A stretch of 64,000 bases of DNA from Ligula intestinalis (lineage: Eukaryota; Platyhelminthes; Cestoda; Diphyllobothriidea; Diphyllobothriidae): assembly GCA_036362985.1 (NCBI GenBank), contig JAYGXS010000003.1:49462455-49526454 (forward strand), in the 5' to 3' direction. The position numbers and the translations under genes were made by a program. Shown piece by piece: positions 11,200 to 22,170 of this stretch. The first letter of the stretch is position 1, and each line of letters opens with the position of its first letter. Below the pieces are notes generated by a model that saw only the letters and a list, made by a program, of their open reading frames with translations, was not told the DNA's origin and did no database searches.

Positions 11200-13610
11200 T
11201 ATATATATATAGATAATAGAAGCGAAAATCCAAGTCCCGGGCATAAATGAGAAGAAGAGGTGATCACGGGAACCATAGTTTTACTTTCTTGACGTTTCAA
11301 AAGCGTACAGGCTTCCGTCATTAGAGGTGGGGGTTGTACTGCGCATCACAGTACATATACATATATATATTTATGAAAAGACAATTAAAACGATAAAAGA
11401 GCTTGTAACTAGAAAATATAACTTAAAGAAGGGTGTAAAAACTAATTATCTTGCGACCTAATTCCCAGTTATTTCAGTCATAGCAGGAAGCCGATTCTTG
11501 AACGAGTTTTGCTCCAGCTGCCAGCAAACACTTGACTCCTTGAATGTTTAAATGTATTTTTAATAACCTACATAAAAGCATTGTTAGTTACTCTTAGTTT
11601 GGCAGTAAATTAGGCATTTATCAAATGTTATGCTTTTATAAAAGGTGGTTTTCAAGTTAGAAACGAATTTTCTAACCAGAATAGATGTTTAGATTGTGAA
11701 GAGATTATTCATAAAGAATTGTAGGCGTTAAGGTCCACAATAGAATCATAGCTGTTCATTGCACGCTGTTGCATTTATTTCATACAACCTGGTCCACATG
11801 CATTGCAAACATTTTTTGAACCAGATATGTTGTCTTCCTCAACACGTATAGCAGTGCATGCATTCCCTTACACTGTTAGAAAAATATCTAACATAGTCCA
11901 TATCCACAACGAAATTTTATCTACCCTATAGGAAGTCCTCGTAGTGAATAGATATTTATGATATTCCTTAAATGGAAAAAATACAATTTGTAGGTTGTAA
12001 CAGCAGGTTGGCTTTAAAATTATTCGAGAATTGGAAACGTTTTTAGAACTGATAATGATATTGCTTCGTCGTGGTTAAAATTGGAAGAAGACGCAATTTA
12101 CTACCAAACGAGTGCATGAAACAGCATTTTGTGCATTTTCCCTATGAAATTTATTTGCTAGACGAACTCACTTATTTCCTTAGATCGGAGCCACCTTCGG
12201 TTTATATTTATTTGCTCTTAACCTCCCTTTGGTGATTGCAAATGCATAACAGAATGACCACATATGGGGTGAAATATTGCAAGAACTATCAATTGCCTAC
12301 CCGTTCGGTTAAGCGATGATATTATGAGGCGTCGATATAATATTTGCTTTTGCAAACATTTGAAATGCGCTTGGTCACGGTGAACTGTTTTTGTGTGTAA
12401 AAAATGTTTTTACAAAATCAGGCATCAAGAAGCAATTCAGTGATGATTATTTTGGAACTTAATTATCTGATAAAATTTGAAGCGAACGCTCTTTTCTTGC
12501 TTATGCAATGTTACTTCTTTAAAATTATCATGTGTATTCAGGCATTCTTAGACTTAATTACGCTTGTGTGCGTCATTTTCCTGTCAAGGAACCGAAAGAC
12601 ATGCCTTCCTCAAATATAAAGTTAAGAGAAAAAATTCATTTACTGCCGGAAAAAGTACAAGAAACAATATTTTGGCAAAGGGTTTACATACAATATATTT
12701 GAGTTTATGAGGATAACATTGAATAATGCAGGTGCCAAAAAGAGGCACAATTCAAAGCCGGCATTCTATCATGACTGAAATATCTTGAGATCAAATCGCA
12801 AGATAATTACTACGAGAAGCCTACTGAGTGAAGTTTTTGAAACCGTAGGCGAATTTTACAAGTCCGATTAGCATTTCATGAGGAATGCAGTTTTTTTTAC
12901 CAAATATTTAATTTTCCTCTGCATTGAGCTAAGCGATGAGGTTTATTGCCCGGGACTGTATTTGCAGCAACAGTTGGGAAGCATCGGCTTCTATTCCTCC
13001 TCTAGGTGACAAAAACTAAGTAAGGAATACCGCAGGTGAAACTAATTTTCTATGTCCTAATTTACACTTGTTAACTTGGTACTTCCAATCTGCAGAAATA
13101 ATGAACGGATGGTACATCACAGAATATGATAGTCTGATACCAAGTGCCATCCATTTTTGAATTGCACACCTATGTAACATATTCTAGGAGACGTTTTTGA
13201 GTAGAAAATCTTCCTTAAGAAGGCTTTTAACATGAAAGTATTGCCCCCGACCACGTCACGATGCGGGCTCATAAATAAACTCTCAGCCAGTCACCTAAAA
13301 GAGCTCAAATCTTTAAAAATGACTACTAAAATGCAAGCATACAATATATCTCTCGGATTTATATATCAAATACTAGTCAAAAACAGATAGAAATGAACAC
13401 AGCCAAGCTCGTTGAGGTGACGGGATACGAAGGACACATATTAGGACAATCAAGCATCGTATATTTTAAGTTATGATTGCAGCATGCTATGGCGTCAAGG
13501 AAAAATAACTAGTACCCCCTCATATTAATCAGTGTCCTTTCTTCTGACACCTTCTTACTTTTCCGTTTAATCGAATTCGGTTTTTCAACCTACCGCTTCC
13601 ATAATTTTCT
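11200..13610. other. No gene recognised; AT-rich spacer
   Basis: About 2.4 kb of AT-rich sequence. Only one ORF above 70 codons (12404-12619), hydrophobic by composition and without a recognised motif. Confidence 0.5.
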
Positions 13611-13619
13611 GTTCCAGTA

Positions 13620-14360
13620 GAGATTTTTCACAGATTTGAATAATTCATTTGACCCACTTTTGAGAACCTCGGGAGCGTTGATAGGATTCGAACCTACGCC
13701 ACCAAGGGGAGGGCTTCAGTACAGCCAACGCTTTAGCCAAATAAGCTACGAGACCCCCACCGGAAGCTGCGAGTTTAATCACCTTTGAGCCAATTCATCC
13801 ACCCAACCTATTGCAACGCCTTTAGTCTGTGGGATGCGATTTGGTCCGGCCGGATAATAAGCGATCTAACGTATCCCAACATGTATAAGCTAGTGGAATA
13901 GGATAAGGCGTGGAAGGCCATAGTGTCAGGGAGAATTTACTGAGGTAGGAACAAGTGTAGTATGTGAGTAATAGGAAAGTGACTTCCAGTCGAGTGCAGG
14001 TTAGCCGTGAATGAGCCGGAGTCCAGAGAGTCTGCAACCGAACAGTGAGTCATCGGCTCTGGAAATGACTGAGCGTAAACATCTCGTCCGCATCTCGAGC
14101 ACTCCTCTCGCCTTGAGAATTGATTGGCTAGTGAGGCTAGACCGCCTTGAAAAAGACAGACAGGAGTGACCTTGAACGGAGGCCTTGACTATGGTGTCTT
14201 GCGGACGCGTGGTGGTCACGCCAGACATGACCTAGTCCACGCGGCGTCCGAGGAAAGCATGACTAAGAAAGAGGGTCGCTACAAGTCCACCAGTTCTGAT
14301 AAAATAGGTTTAGAATCCACCAGATGACTACCAGACAGATAAAAATAATTATTTTGACCC
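13620..14360 (-). repeat. tRNA-derived SINE, split by solo LTR-A
   Basis: On minus, A-box-like TAGCTTATTTGGCTAAAGCG and B-box AGGTTCGAATCCT (RC of about 13683-13696) are followed by a body that resumes after the LTR-A insertion (13828-14283) as AGTCCACCAGTTCTGAT. Comparison with the copies at 14365-14540 and 14665-14870 shows the interruption directly. Confidence 0.65.
13828..14283 (+). mobile_element. Solo LTR, family LTR-A
   Basis: 456 bp running TGTGGGATGC...GGTCGCTACA, a canonical TG...CA LTR, flanked by the 4-bp duplication AGTC (13824-13827 and 14284-14287). A close copy lies at 42429-42871 and a diverged, interrupted one at 58650-59594. No coding content. The short ORFs across it are chance frames. 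Confidence 0.8.
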
Positions 14361-14364
14361 AGTT

Positions 14365-14540
14365 ATGAAAACCTCGGTGGCCTCGGTGGGATCTGAACCA
14401 AAGCCAGCAAGGTAATCGCATTATTACAGCCAACACTCCACCCAACCGTGCTACGACGCCCCCTGTGGAGCTGTGATTTCAATAGCACTTGGTTCGATTT
14501 ATCCGCTCAGCCTACGGAACTCTATTGCACCCACTAATTC
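14365..14540 (-). repeat. tRNA-derived SINE, second of three in a row
   Basis: Same body segments as its neighbours (AGCCAACAC, CTACGACGCCCCC, AGCACTTGGTTCGATTTATCC). The B box is altered (GGTTCAGATCC on minus). Confidence 0.55.
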
Positions 14541-14664
14541 TGATAGAGTAAGCTGGCTGCCAACCTAGGGTTCCCTAATCAACCAGCCTGGAATCCATTA
14601 GATGACTACCAGGCACACTTAATTAAGAAGGGTCTGGGTAGATGTAGATAATTATTGGAATGCA

Positions 14665-14870
14665 GTTGTGAAAAACTTGGCAGCCTCGAAATCAGCAAGG
14701 GAAAGCTTTATTGCAGACAACGCTCTAGTTAGCTGAGCTACGAAGTCCCCGCCAGGGCTGTGTGTATATACTCACCTTTGAGTCAATTTACTTACACAGC
14801 CTACGAATAAGTATGGAACCCAGCAATTCTGATATGGTAAGCTGACTATCCATACAATATTACCTGAAAG
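14665..14870 (-). repeat. tRNA-derived SINE, third of three in a row
   Basis: Shares CAGACAACGCTCTAG, AGCTACGAAGTCCCCGCC, CACCTTTGAGTCAATTTAC and CAATTCTGATA-GGTAAGCTG with its neighbours. The B box is deleted. Confidence 0.55.
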
Positions 14871-14874
14871 TCGG

Positions 14875-15520
14875 TTATCGGACCCCAGCCTCCATAGATT
14901 TCTGTTTTTGATGGTTTATAGGATACAGTTTGACCACAAGCAATAGGAAATGGCTTCAGTATTGCAGCATAGGGAAAACCTCTTATTCTACATTGTTGAG
15001 GGGCCGAGTTAATTGGCATGAGTCTTTAGATCTGAGTATCCCATAGTTACCCGTATGTTGGGAAGACATAAACATAGCACGAATGATGACAGTATACCGA
15101 AGCCCGATTAACAGTAAAAAACTGATAAATCATTAAAATGATGAGTGCACGGATTGTGGTGTCAAAAACAGGTTTCAATAGCTTTGATTTACTTGTATTT
15201 GGAAATCGCGATCTGGCCTTCATTGGCTGTAGTTGTGTTTAGCACCTTGCTCATCAATCCCTTTGCTTGATCGAGATCTTTCGTATGGATGGGTCCGTTC
15301 CGCGGCTATCATCAGAAGCATACACATCCCAAGGATAGCAATATCGAGGAGCATGATGTTCAGCCGGATGCGAAGTGCTTTTCAAATGTCCTGTTACAGA
15401 AATTATGTATGGGGATGTATCTATATATAGACCCTACGGCAGCTCTCGATGAAAACATTATCTGAAGAACAGGAGACAGTCAAAACCTCACGCGTTTCTA
15501 GTTGGCACTGGCCCAATCAC
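14875..15520. other. No gene recognised
   Basis: No ORF with a motif. Confidence 0.4.
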
Positions 15521-15560
15521 TGAGTCATGCTCATCTGTCGAGCAGACAGCGTCATCAGGT

Positions 15561-16495
15561 GCTTTTCGGGGCTTCTGTGAGCTTTGAAGTACAACGAAAC
15601 CCTCCAATTGAGGGCATCGAGTAGCATAGCGACACCATCAAATCAAAAGAATAAAAAGAAAAGGATTTACGCGTGAATTAATTACCATTAAGTACTGAAC
15701 AGCTACCATGCTTATTTATGGATGGTACTTTGCATACGGTAAAGTGATGATGACTTACGAACACTTCGAGCAACCAACGGTCTTTCTGAGCCTAATTCGC
15801 TCATAACTTGAACACCGTCGATACAGTCGACTGTCTAACTCATTAAATTTCGTGGTTAAGACAAGCAAATTCATGTTGCACGAAATCAGCTCATGCGGCC
15901 TTCCCCACGTTTTACAACAGTAAACTAAGCACCAAAAATAAAAAGATAAAGGTTGGTTGATTAAGTACTCGTAACTAATAAAAGAGTAGTTAATCTTCCC
16001 AAAAAACTCGAATTTCTGTAGGCGCTTTTCAGGGCTAATGTGAACTTTGAAGTACAATGAAATCCCAATTAAGAGCATCGAGTAGCATAGTGACATCATC
16101 AAACCAAAAAGAAAGGAAGGAGAGGATGTACACGTGAATTAAGTACAAGTAAGTTCTGAATCACTACCATGTTTATTTATGGAGGCTAATTTGCATACGG
16201 TATATTGCTACGTAAAGTGATGCTTAATAACGACTTACGAACACTTCGAGCATCCGAAGGCCCTGCTGGATATAACTCGCTCATAAGCTGAGCAGCGTCT
16301 ATACAATAAATTTTCTATCTGATCATGTATAGACATGATAATTAATGTTGCACTAAATCAACGCATGCGGCGTCCCCCAAGTGTTACAGCAGTAAACTAA
16401 GTACCATGCGTAAAAAAGCGTTATGTTGCTTGATAATTTAATATTCACTAATAAAAGAATAGTAAATTTTCCCTAAATTCTCGAAATTCAGATAA
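15561..16495. repeat. Tandem repeat, two units of about 462 bp
   Basis: Unit 1 starts at 15561 (GCTTTTCGGGGCTTCTGTGA) and unit 2 at 16023 (GCTTTTCAGGGCTAATGTGA). Both carry GCATCGAGTAGCATAG, TTTATTTATGGA and CGAACACTTCGAGCA in the same order with roughly 85 percent identity by eye. The minus-strand sequence just left of unit 1 (15560-15524) reads CTGATGACG, CTGTC, GACAG, ATGAG, a decayed hammerhead-like core. The array may be a short satellite; no coding content. Confidence 0.75.
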
Positions 16496-16636
16496 TGGCT
16501 GCATTGAAGGTCACTGATCCTATGTTAAATATCAGTGTGTTTGAGGCAGAGGAATGAAATGAAGGATAAGGACAAATACAGCAGGCTAGCTATTTGTTTG
16601 CAGTCCATGTACATTTCAAACAGCATTAAGTCTTAT

Positions 16637-16858
16637 TATTTGTTTGTGCACCGATCTATTCCTCAGGATGCGCCCATCCTGGGATAATGTTTTTGCGAGT
16701 CGGATCAACCAACTGTGTTCCGCAAAGCCACTGATAATTGATATGTTACTAGCCAACTGTCAGTAACATATCAATTATCAGTAGCTTTGCGGAACACAGT
16801 TGGTTGATCTGACTCGCAGAAGCATTCCTGAGGAATAGATCGGTACACAAACAAATCA
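16637..16858. mobile_element. Foldback element, about 100-bp inverted repeats
   Basis: Arm 1 16637-16749, spacer of 13 nt (16750-16762), arm 2 16763-16858. The arms match from TTTGTTTGTG-ACCGATCTA inward to GATAATTGATATGTTAC, apart from about 18 extra bases in arm 1 (TGCGCCCATCCTGGGATA) and a few substitutions. It directly precedes a tRNA-like/hammerhead unit. Non-autonomous; no ORF. Confidence 0.85.
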
Positions 16859-16879
16859 TATATACTCCCGATCTACAAC

Positions 16880-17045
16880 CGGCTAGACATCGAACTCGAT
16901 GGCTCAATGGTTAGGACGTCTGCCCCTGACCGGCGAGGCGCGAGTTCGAAACTCGGGTGCGGCGGCAATTTCAGCTGCTACACTAGAGTTGGCTACCCGT
17001 GGCTGATGAGGGCTAATAGCCCGAAATAGCTATATCACGGTGCCT
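16880..17045 (+). repeat. tRNA-like promoter plus hammerhead unit
   Basis: A-box GATGGCTCAATGGTTAGGAC (from about 16908) and B-box GCGAGTTCGAAACTC (from about 16941) are followed 40 nt later by a hammerhead (16997-17040). The layout is Pol III head then ribozyme tail, the same plan as the other SINE family here and as schistosome Sm-alpha repeats, but the sequence is different. Confidence 0.75.
16997..17040 (+). ncRNA. Hammerhead ribozyme with intact core
   Basis: CCGTGG (stem I), CTGATGA (17003-17009), stem II GGGCT-AAT-AGCCC (17010-17022), GAA, palindrome ATAGCTAT (17026-17033), A at the cleavage position (AUA, an allowed NUH triplet), TCACGG (stem I with one G-U pair). The conserved core is consensus, with G10.1-C11.1 closing stem II. 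Stem III is two base pairs in cis but eight in a dimer. Confidence 0.85.
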
Positions 17046-17095
17046 TGTCTGAGCCGGAATACTCTTATGACAAAAAAACATTAAGTCTGTCAGAC

Positions 17096-17212
17096 AGGGA
17101 GATAGGTCGGGAACGCTTTTTCTCAAAAAGCGTGGTTGGATCGTGGAATGCGCTTCCTCAGGATGTCGTTATGTCGGAATCGCTCGAGGGTTTTAAGCGA
17201 AAACTGGATTGA
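17096..17212 (+). pseudogene. Non-LTR retrotransposon RT, C-terminal tail
   Basis: The frame ending at the TGA 17210-17212 reads FFSKSVVGSWNALPQDVV then a SLEGFKRKLD ending. This WN-LP...FK--LD pattern is the usual last 40 residues of CR1/RTE-type reverse transcriptases. The rest of the RT is absent, as expected from 5' truncation or rearrangement. A longer ORF overlapping it in another frame is a shadow. Confidence 0.8.
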
Positions 17213-19430
17213 TATAGAAGTGCACGATGGATCGGAACTGACAATTTGCAATAATAATACTACTTTCAATTTTTCAGTAGTATTATTTTTTATACCCATT
17301 CATGTTTGCTATTTAAAACGCCCTCCCACGCATAGCCTCATGCGAAGGTCTCCGCGGTCTACCCTAATTGGCTATCTGCATACCGTGATTACCCCGCTAG
17401 CGATCTTATCAGCCAGGCCTGACGGGCTAAACATTCACCCTTGGTTCGACCCAAAGCGGACTGTCGACGATCTGGACGGATGCCTCTGTTTTTCCAGTTC
17501 CGTTGGCGGACTCTGCAATCAGCAAGAAAGGATCAGGACGCGGCTTCCACATGGTGATGATCCTGGGAACCTTTGCAATGCCCCCCGTTGGAACCCCTTT
17601 TTTCTCCTAAATCCCACGCATTAGCCCCACAAGAGCGATAGTTTTTCTCCTAAAAATCCCTGAGGAGTTTTTTTCACTGTCTGCTCCTACTTTCATCCTA
17701 TGACACAGGAAAACTGGCCTCGCCAACAGTCTGGGAAACAAATTTTCTGCTTCCACTGCACACCTGTACAAATAGGGCACTCAAAGGAATTTTTCCTACA
17801 TATCCCTCAATATACTGATACTGATACTGTATGTGATTGTTCCGCACAAAATCAAGTTTTTGTTGTATGAGACATTTTTCTTTGCCTTCTATTAATTTCT
17901 TTTGATAATTGCAAAAAGATTTTCTATAGGACTCAGATACGGGCTTTTGGTAGGAGTAAAAATAGATGGCAGGCCACACGTGGAGAGGCTGGCTGTTTTC
18001 TAAAAAGTTAGATTACAGTCGCACGTGTAAGCAACTTCATACTGTCTTGTATACATTGGGATAAATTGTTAGGACGGTAGCCTGACTGAAAGCTAGCAAC
18101 TTTGTCAGCTCTTCTAAGGTGTTGTGCCTGCCGCCCACCACAACAAGGATTCCTTTGTTCAATAGCGTTCGCTGGGCTGGCCCCAAGCAACGACCTTAGA
18201 CCGGACGGGCACGCGCGCATGCTAGGAGCTTATGCACGTGCCAACTGGTCGCAGTTACCCCCATGCAGTGTTAGTATTATTCCTAGCAATCGGCTCGGAT
18301 TAACTCTCAGGTCATGCTATCGGTCCGCCCCACACAAAGGCGCGCGCAGCCGTGCATGGGCAGCCAATGCGGCCAATCAGGTCACACGATAACGCGTGAC
18401 CTACAATCTCTGATAAGCCACTGACCCTAACAAACAGGGGGAGTTGCATCATACACCGGCCAGCGAGGACACGTTAGCACTTTCCCAATGCCGAGCCTGC
18501 TCCCGAGGCGGGACAAAGAGCACGCTGGAGATCAACCAGTGGCAACAGCCACCCGAGAGAGCAACTCCGCGTTTTGTACACAATAATCCCTCCTCTGGGT
18601 GGATTCCAGAATTATGCTCTTCTTATTGTGTTCGTCCTTGGGGATTCCAAAGGGCGTAATTCGATGGCGATGCACGTTAGATCCCACTATTACATCATTG
18701 GCGACGCAGAACTCGTCATTATAACAGAAATTTCCTTCGGTCACATTTCTTTGTAATTATTTGTGGTGTTCGATTACGACGAGGTTCAAATCGTTTGTAA
18801 AATGCTGGTTAACACTTTGCGCTTTCCAGTATTTTCAGTCGATTGTCCATAACTACAGACTCAGTTCTACTTGTTTACCAAAATTTCAAAATAAGATATT
18901 TCTCAAAAGCATCTACATAAATAGTGATCTTTGGATACTCTTGCTCATGCAGTTGTCTGTTTTGGTTATGGTTTTAGAAGTACCCTAACATATCAACTCA
19001 TTGGTGAGAAAAATAAACATTCACAACAAAGGTCGCAAATTAATGTGTCGAAGAAAATTTTTCAAGAAATTTTCTCTTCAAGAGATACCTTTCGAAAAAG
19101 CATTTTAGATAGATATTTCTCCGTCAAATATCTGTGTACTCAACTGTTTCCGAAGGTCAAGTCAAGGTAAAAATAGGAAATTCTGACCGCTTTTTGACTT
19201 TCTTTGAACACTTTGTTCTGTATATTGGAGCAGTGTTGGGTATATTTGGTAACTCTGAGGTCTCGTTCTATGATTGCAACAACAATCCAAAACCACTTCT
19301 ACTCTTGATTGTATTATGGGAAGGCAGAAGGATTTACAGGAAACTGTAGGATTGTGCGTATTTATACTTACCAACTACTGGCAAGAGCACCTCTGCCAGC
19401 GTTAAAAGTGAGAAATCAGCCAGGTGTAAC
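17213..19430. other. No gene recognised; one hairpin
   Basis: Many short ORFs without motifs. A 12-bp inverted repeat (17253-17264 AATAATACTACT, 17276-17287) forms an A/T-rich hairpin just after the RT tail. Confidence 0.45.
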
Positions 19431-19434
19431 TCTC

Positions 19435-19678
19435 GCAGGGGGTTAAGTGAGTAAAACCCAGCAACTGCAATCTTCAGATCATGGTAACTTAGTAGAGGAG
19501 AGAAGTTGGTAAAGGCCAAAGTAGTAGGAAGAGTTTATTGTGTACACAAGGGAAAGGAGAATAGATGAAAGAAGTCTGACTTGGGATACCACGACCGCCA
19601 GGGAGATTGACCGGGTTTCAGGTGACTGTTTGAGAGCAGTCAGGCCAGTAGACACAGAGAGAGTGCGCATTCATTGGC
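19435..19678 (+). repeat. LTR-like repeat C, copy 1 (truncated by SINE)
   Basis: Closely matches 21276-21520: GTTAAGTGAGT-AAACCCAGC, ATCTTCAGA, AGTAGGAAGAGTTTATTGTG and AGTCAGGCCAGTAGACA in order. Resembles minus-sense LTR-B in plan (GGTTAA... then TTCAG...TTAGTAGAGG) and is probably a sister LTR. It stops where a hammerhead SINE starts. Confidence 0.55.
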
Positions 19679-19688
19679 TAGGTCGGAA

Positions 19689-19733
19689 GACCGGAATGGC
19701 AATTTCTGGCTTGTTAGCCGTCATCAGCCGTCA
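19689..19733 (-). ncRNA. Hammerhead motif, SINE family
   Basis: On minus: TGACGG, CTGATGA, CGGCTAACAAGCCA, GAA, ATTGCCAT, U, CCGGTC. The core duplication has replaced the usual GACTGG, so stem I is damaged. Confidence 0.45.
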
Positions 19734-19764
19734 TCAGGGGGTTCCGACCCCTGAGATTGGGTAT

Positions 19765-19809
19765 GACTGGCTGATGACGGCTAACAAGCCAGAAATGGCC
19801 ATTCTGGTC
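19765..19809 (+). ncRNA. Hammerhead motif, SINE family
   Basis: GACTGG, CTGATGA, stem II GGCT-AACA-AGCC with a C-A mismatch at its base, GAA, ATGGCCAT, U, CTGGTC. Stem I pairs with two G-U wobbles. Confidence 0.65.
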
Positions 19810-19964
19810 TCCCTTGTCTTTGTCGGATCCATTCTATCATATTCTGAGGTCGCTAAGCGACAAGCCTGATATTGCTCAAGTACGAGCCTCAAGGCACTTC
19901 CGGGACAAGTATGTGCCCTTACCAGATAGATCGGATGAGTACCTTTGTTCCATCATATCCCCGA

Positions 19965-20145
19965 TCACAACCGACAAAGCCACGAGCCCGTTATGCCGAG
20001 GTAGGGTGGTAAACTCAATGACCAAAGGTCCCGGGTTCGAATCTTGGGGGTTCAGACCCCTGAGATTGGGTATGACTGGCTGATGATGGCTTACAAGCCA
20101 GAAATGGTCATTCCGGTCACCCTTGTCTTTGTCGGATCCACTCCA
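19965..20145 (+). repeat. Hammerhead SINE, B box intact
   Basis: B-box GGTCCCGGGTTCGAATC (about 20027-20043) precedes the hammerhead by about 30 nt; the tail CCCTTGTCTTTGTCGGATCC closes the copy, followed by a TA microsatellite. Confidence 0.75.
20074..20118 (+). ncRNA. Hammerhead ribozyme, best SINE-family copy
   Basis: GACTGG, CTGATGA, stem II TGGCT-TACA-AGCCA (five pairs, U-A at 10.1-11.1), GAA, ATGGTCAT, U, CCGGTC. Stem I has one G-U pair; the 8-mer pairs with itself through two G-U wobbles. Confidence 0.75.
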
Positions 20146-20244
20146 TATATATATATTTACTATCTATATACATGCATATACAGTCGTTGGTGAATGTTCA
20201 TGGACCACTAAAAGAATTCACTAATCCCGCCCCGCGTTTGCCTT

Positions 20245-20480
20245 GAGCGGTCGGTGAGCGTTCATCAAAGAGTGTCAATATCTTTTGACCCAAACCGGCA
20301 AGACAACGAGCTCATGGCTCAGTGGTTAGGGCATTAGAACGTTAGGCTTCGATCAAAATGGTCGCGAGTTCGAGTCTTGAGTGGTGCACCACTTGAGGCT
20401 ACGTACAACTAGCCAACGACGCCTACTAAGCCAGACATGACCACTCGAGTTTTCCTGATCTTTGCCGGCAATACTATCTG
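20245..20480 (+). repeat. Hammerhead SINE, head intact, ribozyme decayed
   Basis: A-box TGGCTCAGTGGTTAGGGC and B-box GGTCGCGAGTTCGAGTC are intact. The ribozyme position (20407-20451) has CCAACGA for the core and GAC for GAA. Same 5' start and 3' end (TTTGCCGGCAATACTATC) as the 10960-11190 copy, which defines the full unit at about 235 bp. Confidence 0.75.
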
Positions 20481-20629
20481 CGTATACATATACCTACATA
20501 CATACATATGCATATACTTTTGTAACAGCGGCAGCTCGGCGTCCACCGACCGCTTATAGGACTCATTTGTCCCCGTTGTATTTTCGGGTTCAGTCTCGAG
20601 TCCAGCCACACAGCAGCTAATTGCATGGA

Positions 20630-20790
20630 CATAATGAAATAACCGCTAAAAGCTAGGAAGACTGTAATAGTCATTTTTGGCTTATTAGCCATCATCAGCC
20701 AGTCATATCCAACCCCAAGTGGTGCCGCACCCGAGGTTCAAACCCGCAACCTTGCGTCAGCCACCGTGCAAAATCACTGAAGGATTTGCA
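20630..20790 (-). repeat. Hammerhead SINE, minus copy
   Basis: On minus, B-box GGTTGCGGGTTTGAACC, then GGTGCGGCACCACTTGGGGT and the ribozyme (20660-20704). Confidence 0.7.
20660..20704 (-). ncRNA. Hammerhead motif, SINE family
   Basis: GACTGG, CTGATGA, stem II TGGCT-AATA-AGCCA (five pairs), AAA instead of GAA, ATGACTAT, U, ACAGTC. G12 is mutated to A, so cleavage is unlikely. Confidence 0.5.
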
Positions 20791-20799
20791 CAGCCGACG

Positions 20800-21270
20800 G
20801 GCACCTGACAGGAAATGGAGAGCTTGCGGTCGACGTGGTGGACTGTTTAGATGATATTCGGCGCCTATTTGATCACGGTAAACAAACCGACGGGACTTTA
20901 AATTATCATGATACGTTAAAAGGTGTGCTTTGGCAGGCTACAACCTCCTCACCAGGTAACCCAGTCGGGCTGCAGTGTGCCCTTCTCAATGCGCCCTCCA
21001 TGACCCTGACAATCAGTTGGCATCCCTGGTTGATCATGCGCGAACCAGACGTGTGCACCACGCGTACATGGGCTGATTGGCCGTTTCAGCCCAATGCGCC
21101 CTTTCCCGCTGCAAGTATTTTTGATCTTGATATGATATCACGAATACTTTGGTGAGACAGAAGAGAATGCTGCATATGTCGGGCAAGTGTGCCGCCACTG
21201 TAAACTGCTTAACGGCCAATTCCCCTTCCCTGCACCGACTAAGGTGTAAAGTGCAAAGTGCAAGGTGTTT
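20800..21270. other. No gene recognised
   Basis: The ORF at 20835-21155 (106 codons) shows no known motif and is not repeated in the window. Confidence 0.35.
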
Positions 21271-21275
21271 TATCA

Positions 21276-21700
21276 CAGGGAGTTAAGTGAGTCAAACCCA
21301 GCCACTGCGATCTTCAGACCAGGGTTTCTTAGTAGAGGAGAAGTCGGTAGAGGCCAAAGTAGTAGGAAGAGTTTATTGTGTACACAGGACGGAGAATAGA
21401 TGAAAGAAGTCTGACCAGAAGATTGACCGGGTCCCAAGTGCCAGTTTGCGAGCAGTCAGGCCAGTAGACAGAGAGAAAGAGCTTTCATTGGCTAGGTCGG
21501 CCTGTGATTGGTTGGACGCCGTGTGGGTGGACAGCGTGTGGGTGATCCATGTCTCGCGGCAGTAAGTCTGGCGACCGCAACGACCTTGAGGTCTAGACAG
21601 ACTGAGGTCACGACAGGAAGGGCAGGCATCGTGCGGGCAACGACCCACTATGGTTTTAGTCAGAGTAACGTTTGGCGCCTAGTTCATCCTACTGATATGG
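21276..21700 (+). repeat. LTR-like repeat C, copy 2
   Basis: Matches 19435-19678 and continues further right through GGCCTGTGATTGGTTGGACG, a string shared in part with LTR-B (GGCCTGTGATTGGTTGTC). Exact ends were not determined. Confidence 0.5.
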
Positions 21701-22165
21701 AACTACCTTAGAACGTTATTAAACTGCATTTTAGGTCCTGCTGCACTCCGTTCTGCAGAATGTGAGATTTCCGGTCCTGACGGTCAAAGCGTCTGCTGAC
21801 CTTACCTGAGTAACAAAAAAATTAGACTGCACGCCTGACAATTCAGCTGTTTTTATTGCTGTAGTAGCAACAGATAATTATTAAGCTCCGAACTCGAGAA
21901 ACAGTTACATGACAATGAAGACTTCTGTGGGCGGTGTAACTGGATATACATGGGACTATGCTTAACATTTGTGGTACGTGACACAACTAATGCCTGTATA
22001 AAATAATAAAACAAAACATCCTTACTTATAATAGTTCTGCGTAGTAAATAACGCTCTGGTGATACCTGCATACTACCGTTCCCCGAATCACCACTCGTCG
22101 TCATCTTACGGTACAGTGATTCTAGGATGTGAATGCTTCTGGCGGTCCTGTGATCAGCGCCACTA
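21701..22165. other. No gene recognised
   Basis: No motif-bearing ORF. Confidence 0.4.
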
Positions 22166-22170
22166 CCGAT

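Larger units (their letters stand above)
19680..19870. repeat. Head-to-head hammerhead SINE tails
   Basis: Two hammerhead tails in opposite orientation, 19689-19733 (-) and 19765-19809 (+), separated by about 30 bp containing GGGGTTCCGACCCCTGAGA. The left one has a duplicated core (TGATGACGGC occurs twice). The + copy ends in the usual CCCTTGTCTTTGTCGGATCC. Confidence 0.75.

Noticed and set aside
16908..16976. Possible tRNA gene
   Set aside because: Good Pol III boxes, but the element continues into a hammerhead and no complete cloverleaf was found.
19689..19809. Inverted repeat read as a terminal-inverted-repeat DNA transposon
   Set aside because: Each half is a SINE tail found singly elsewhere; the inversion comes from two copies meeting head to head.
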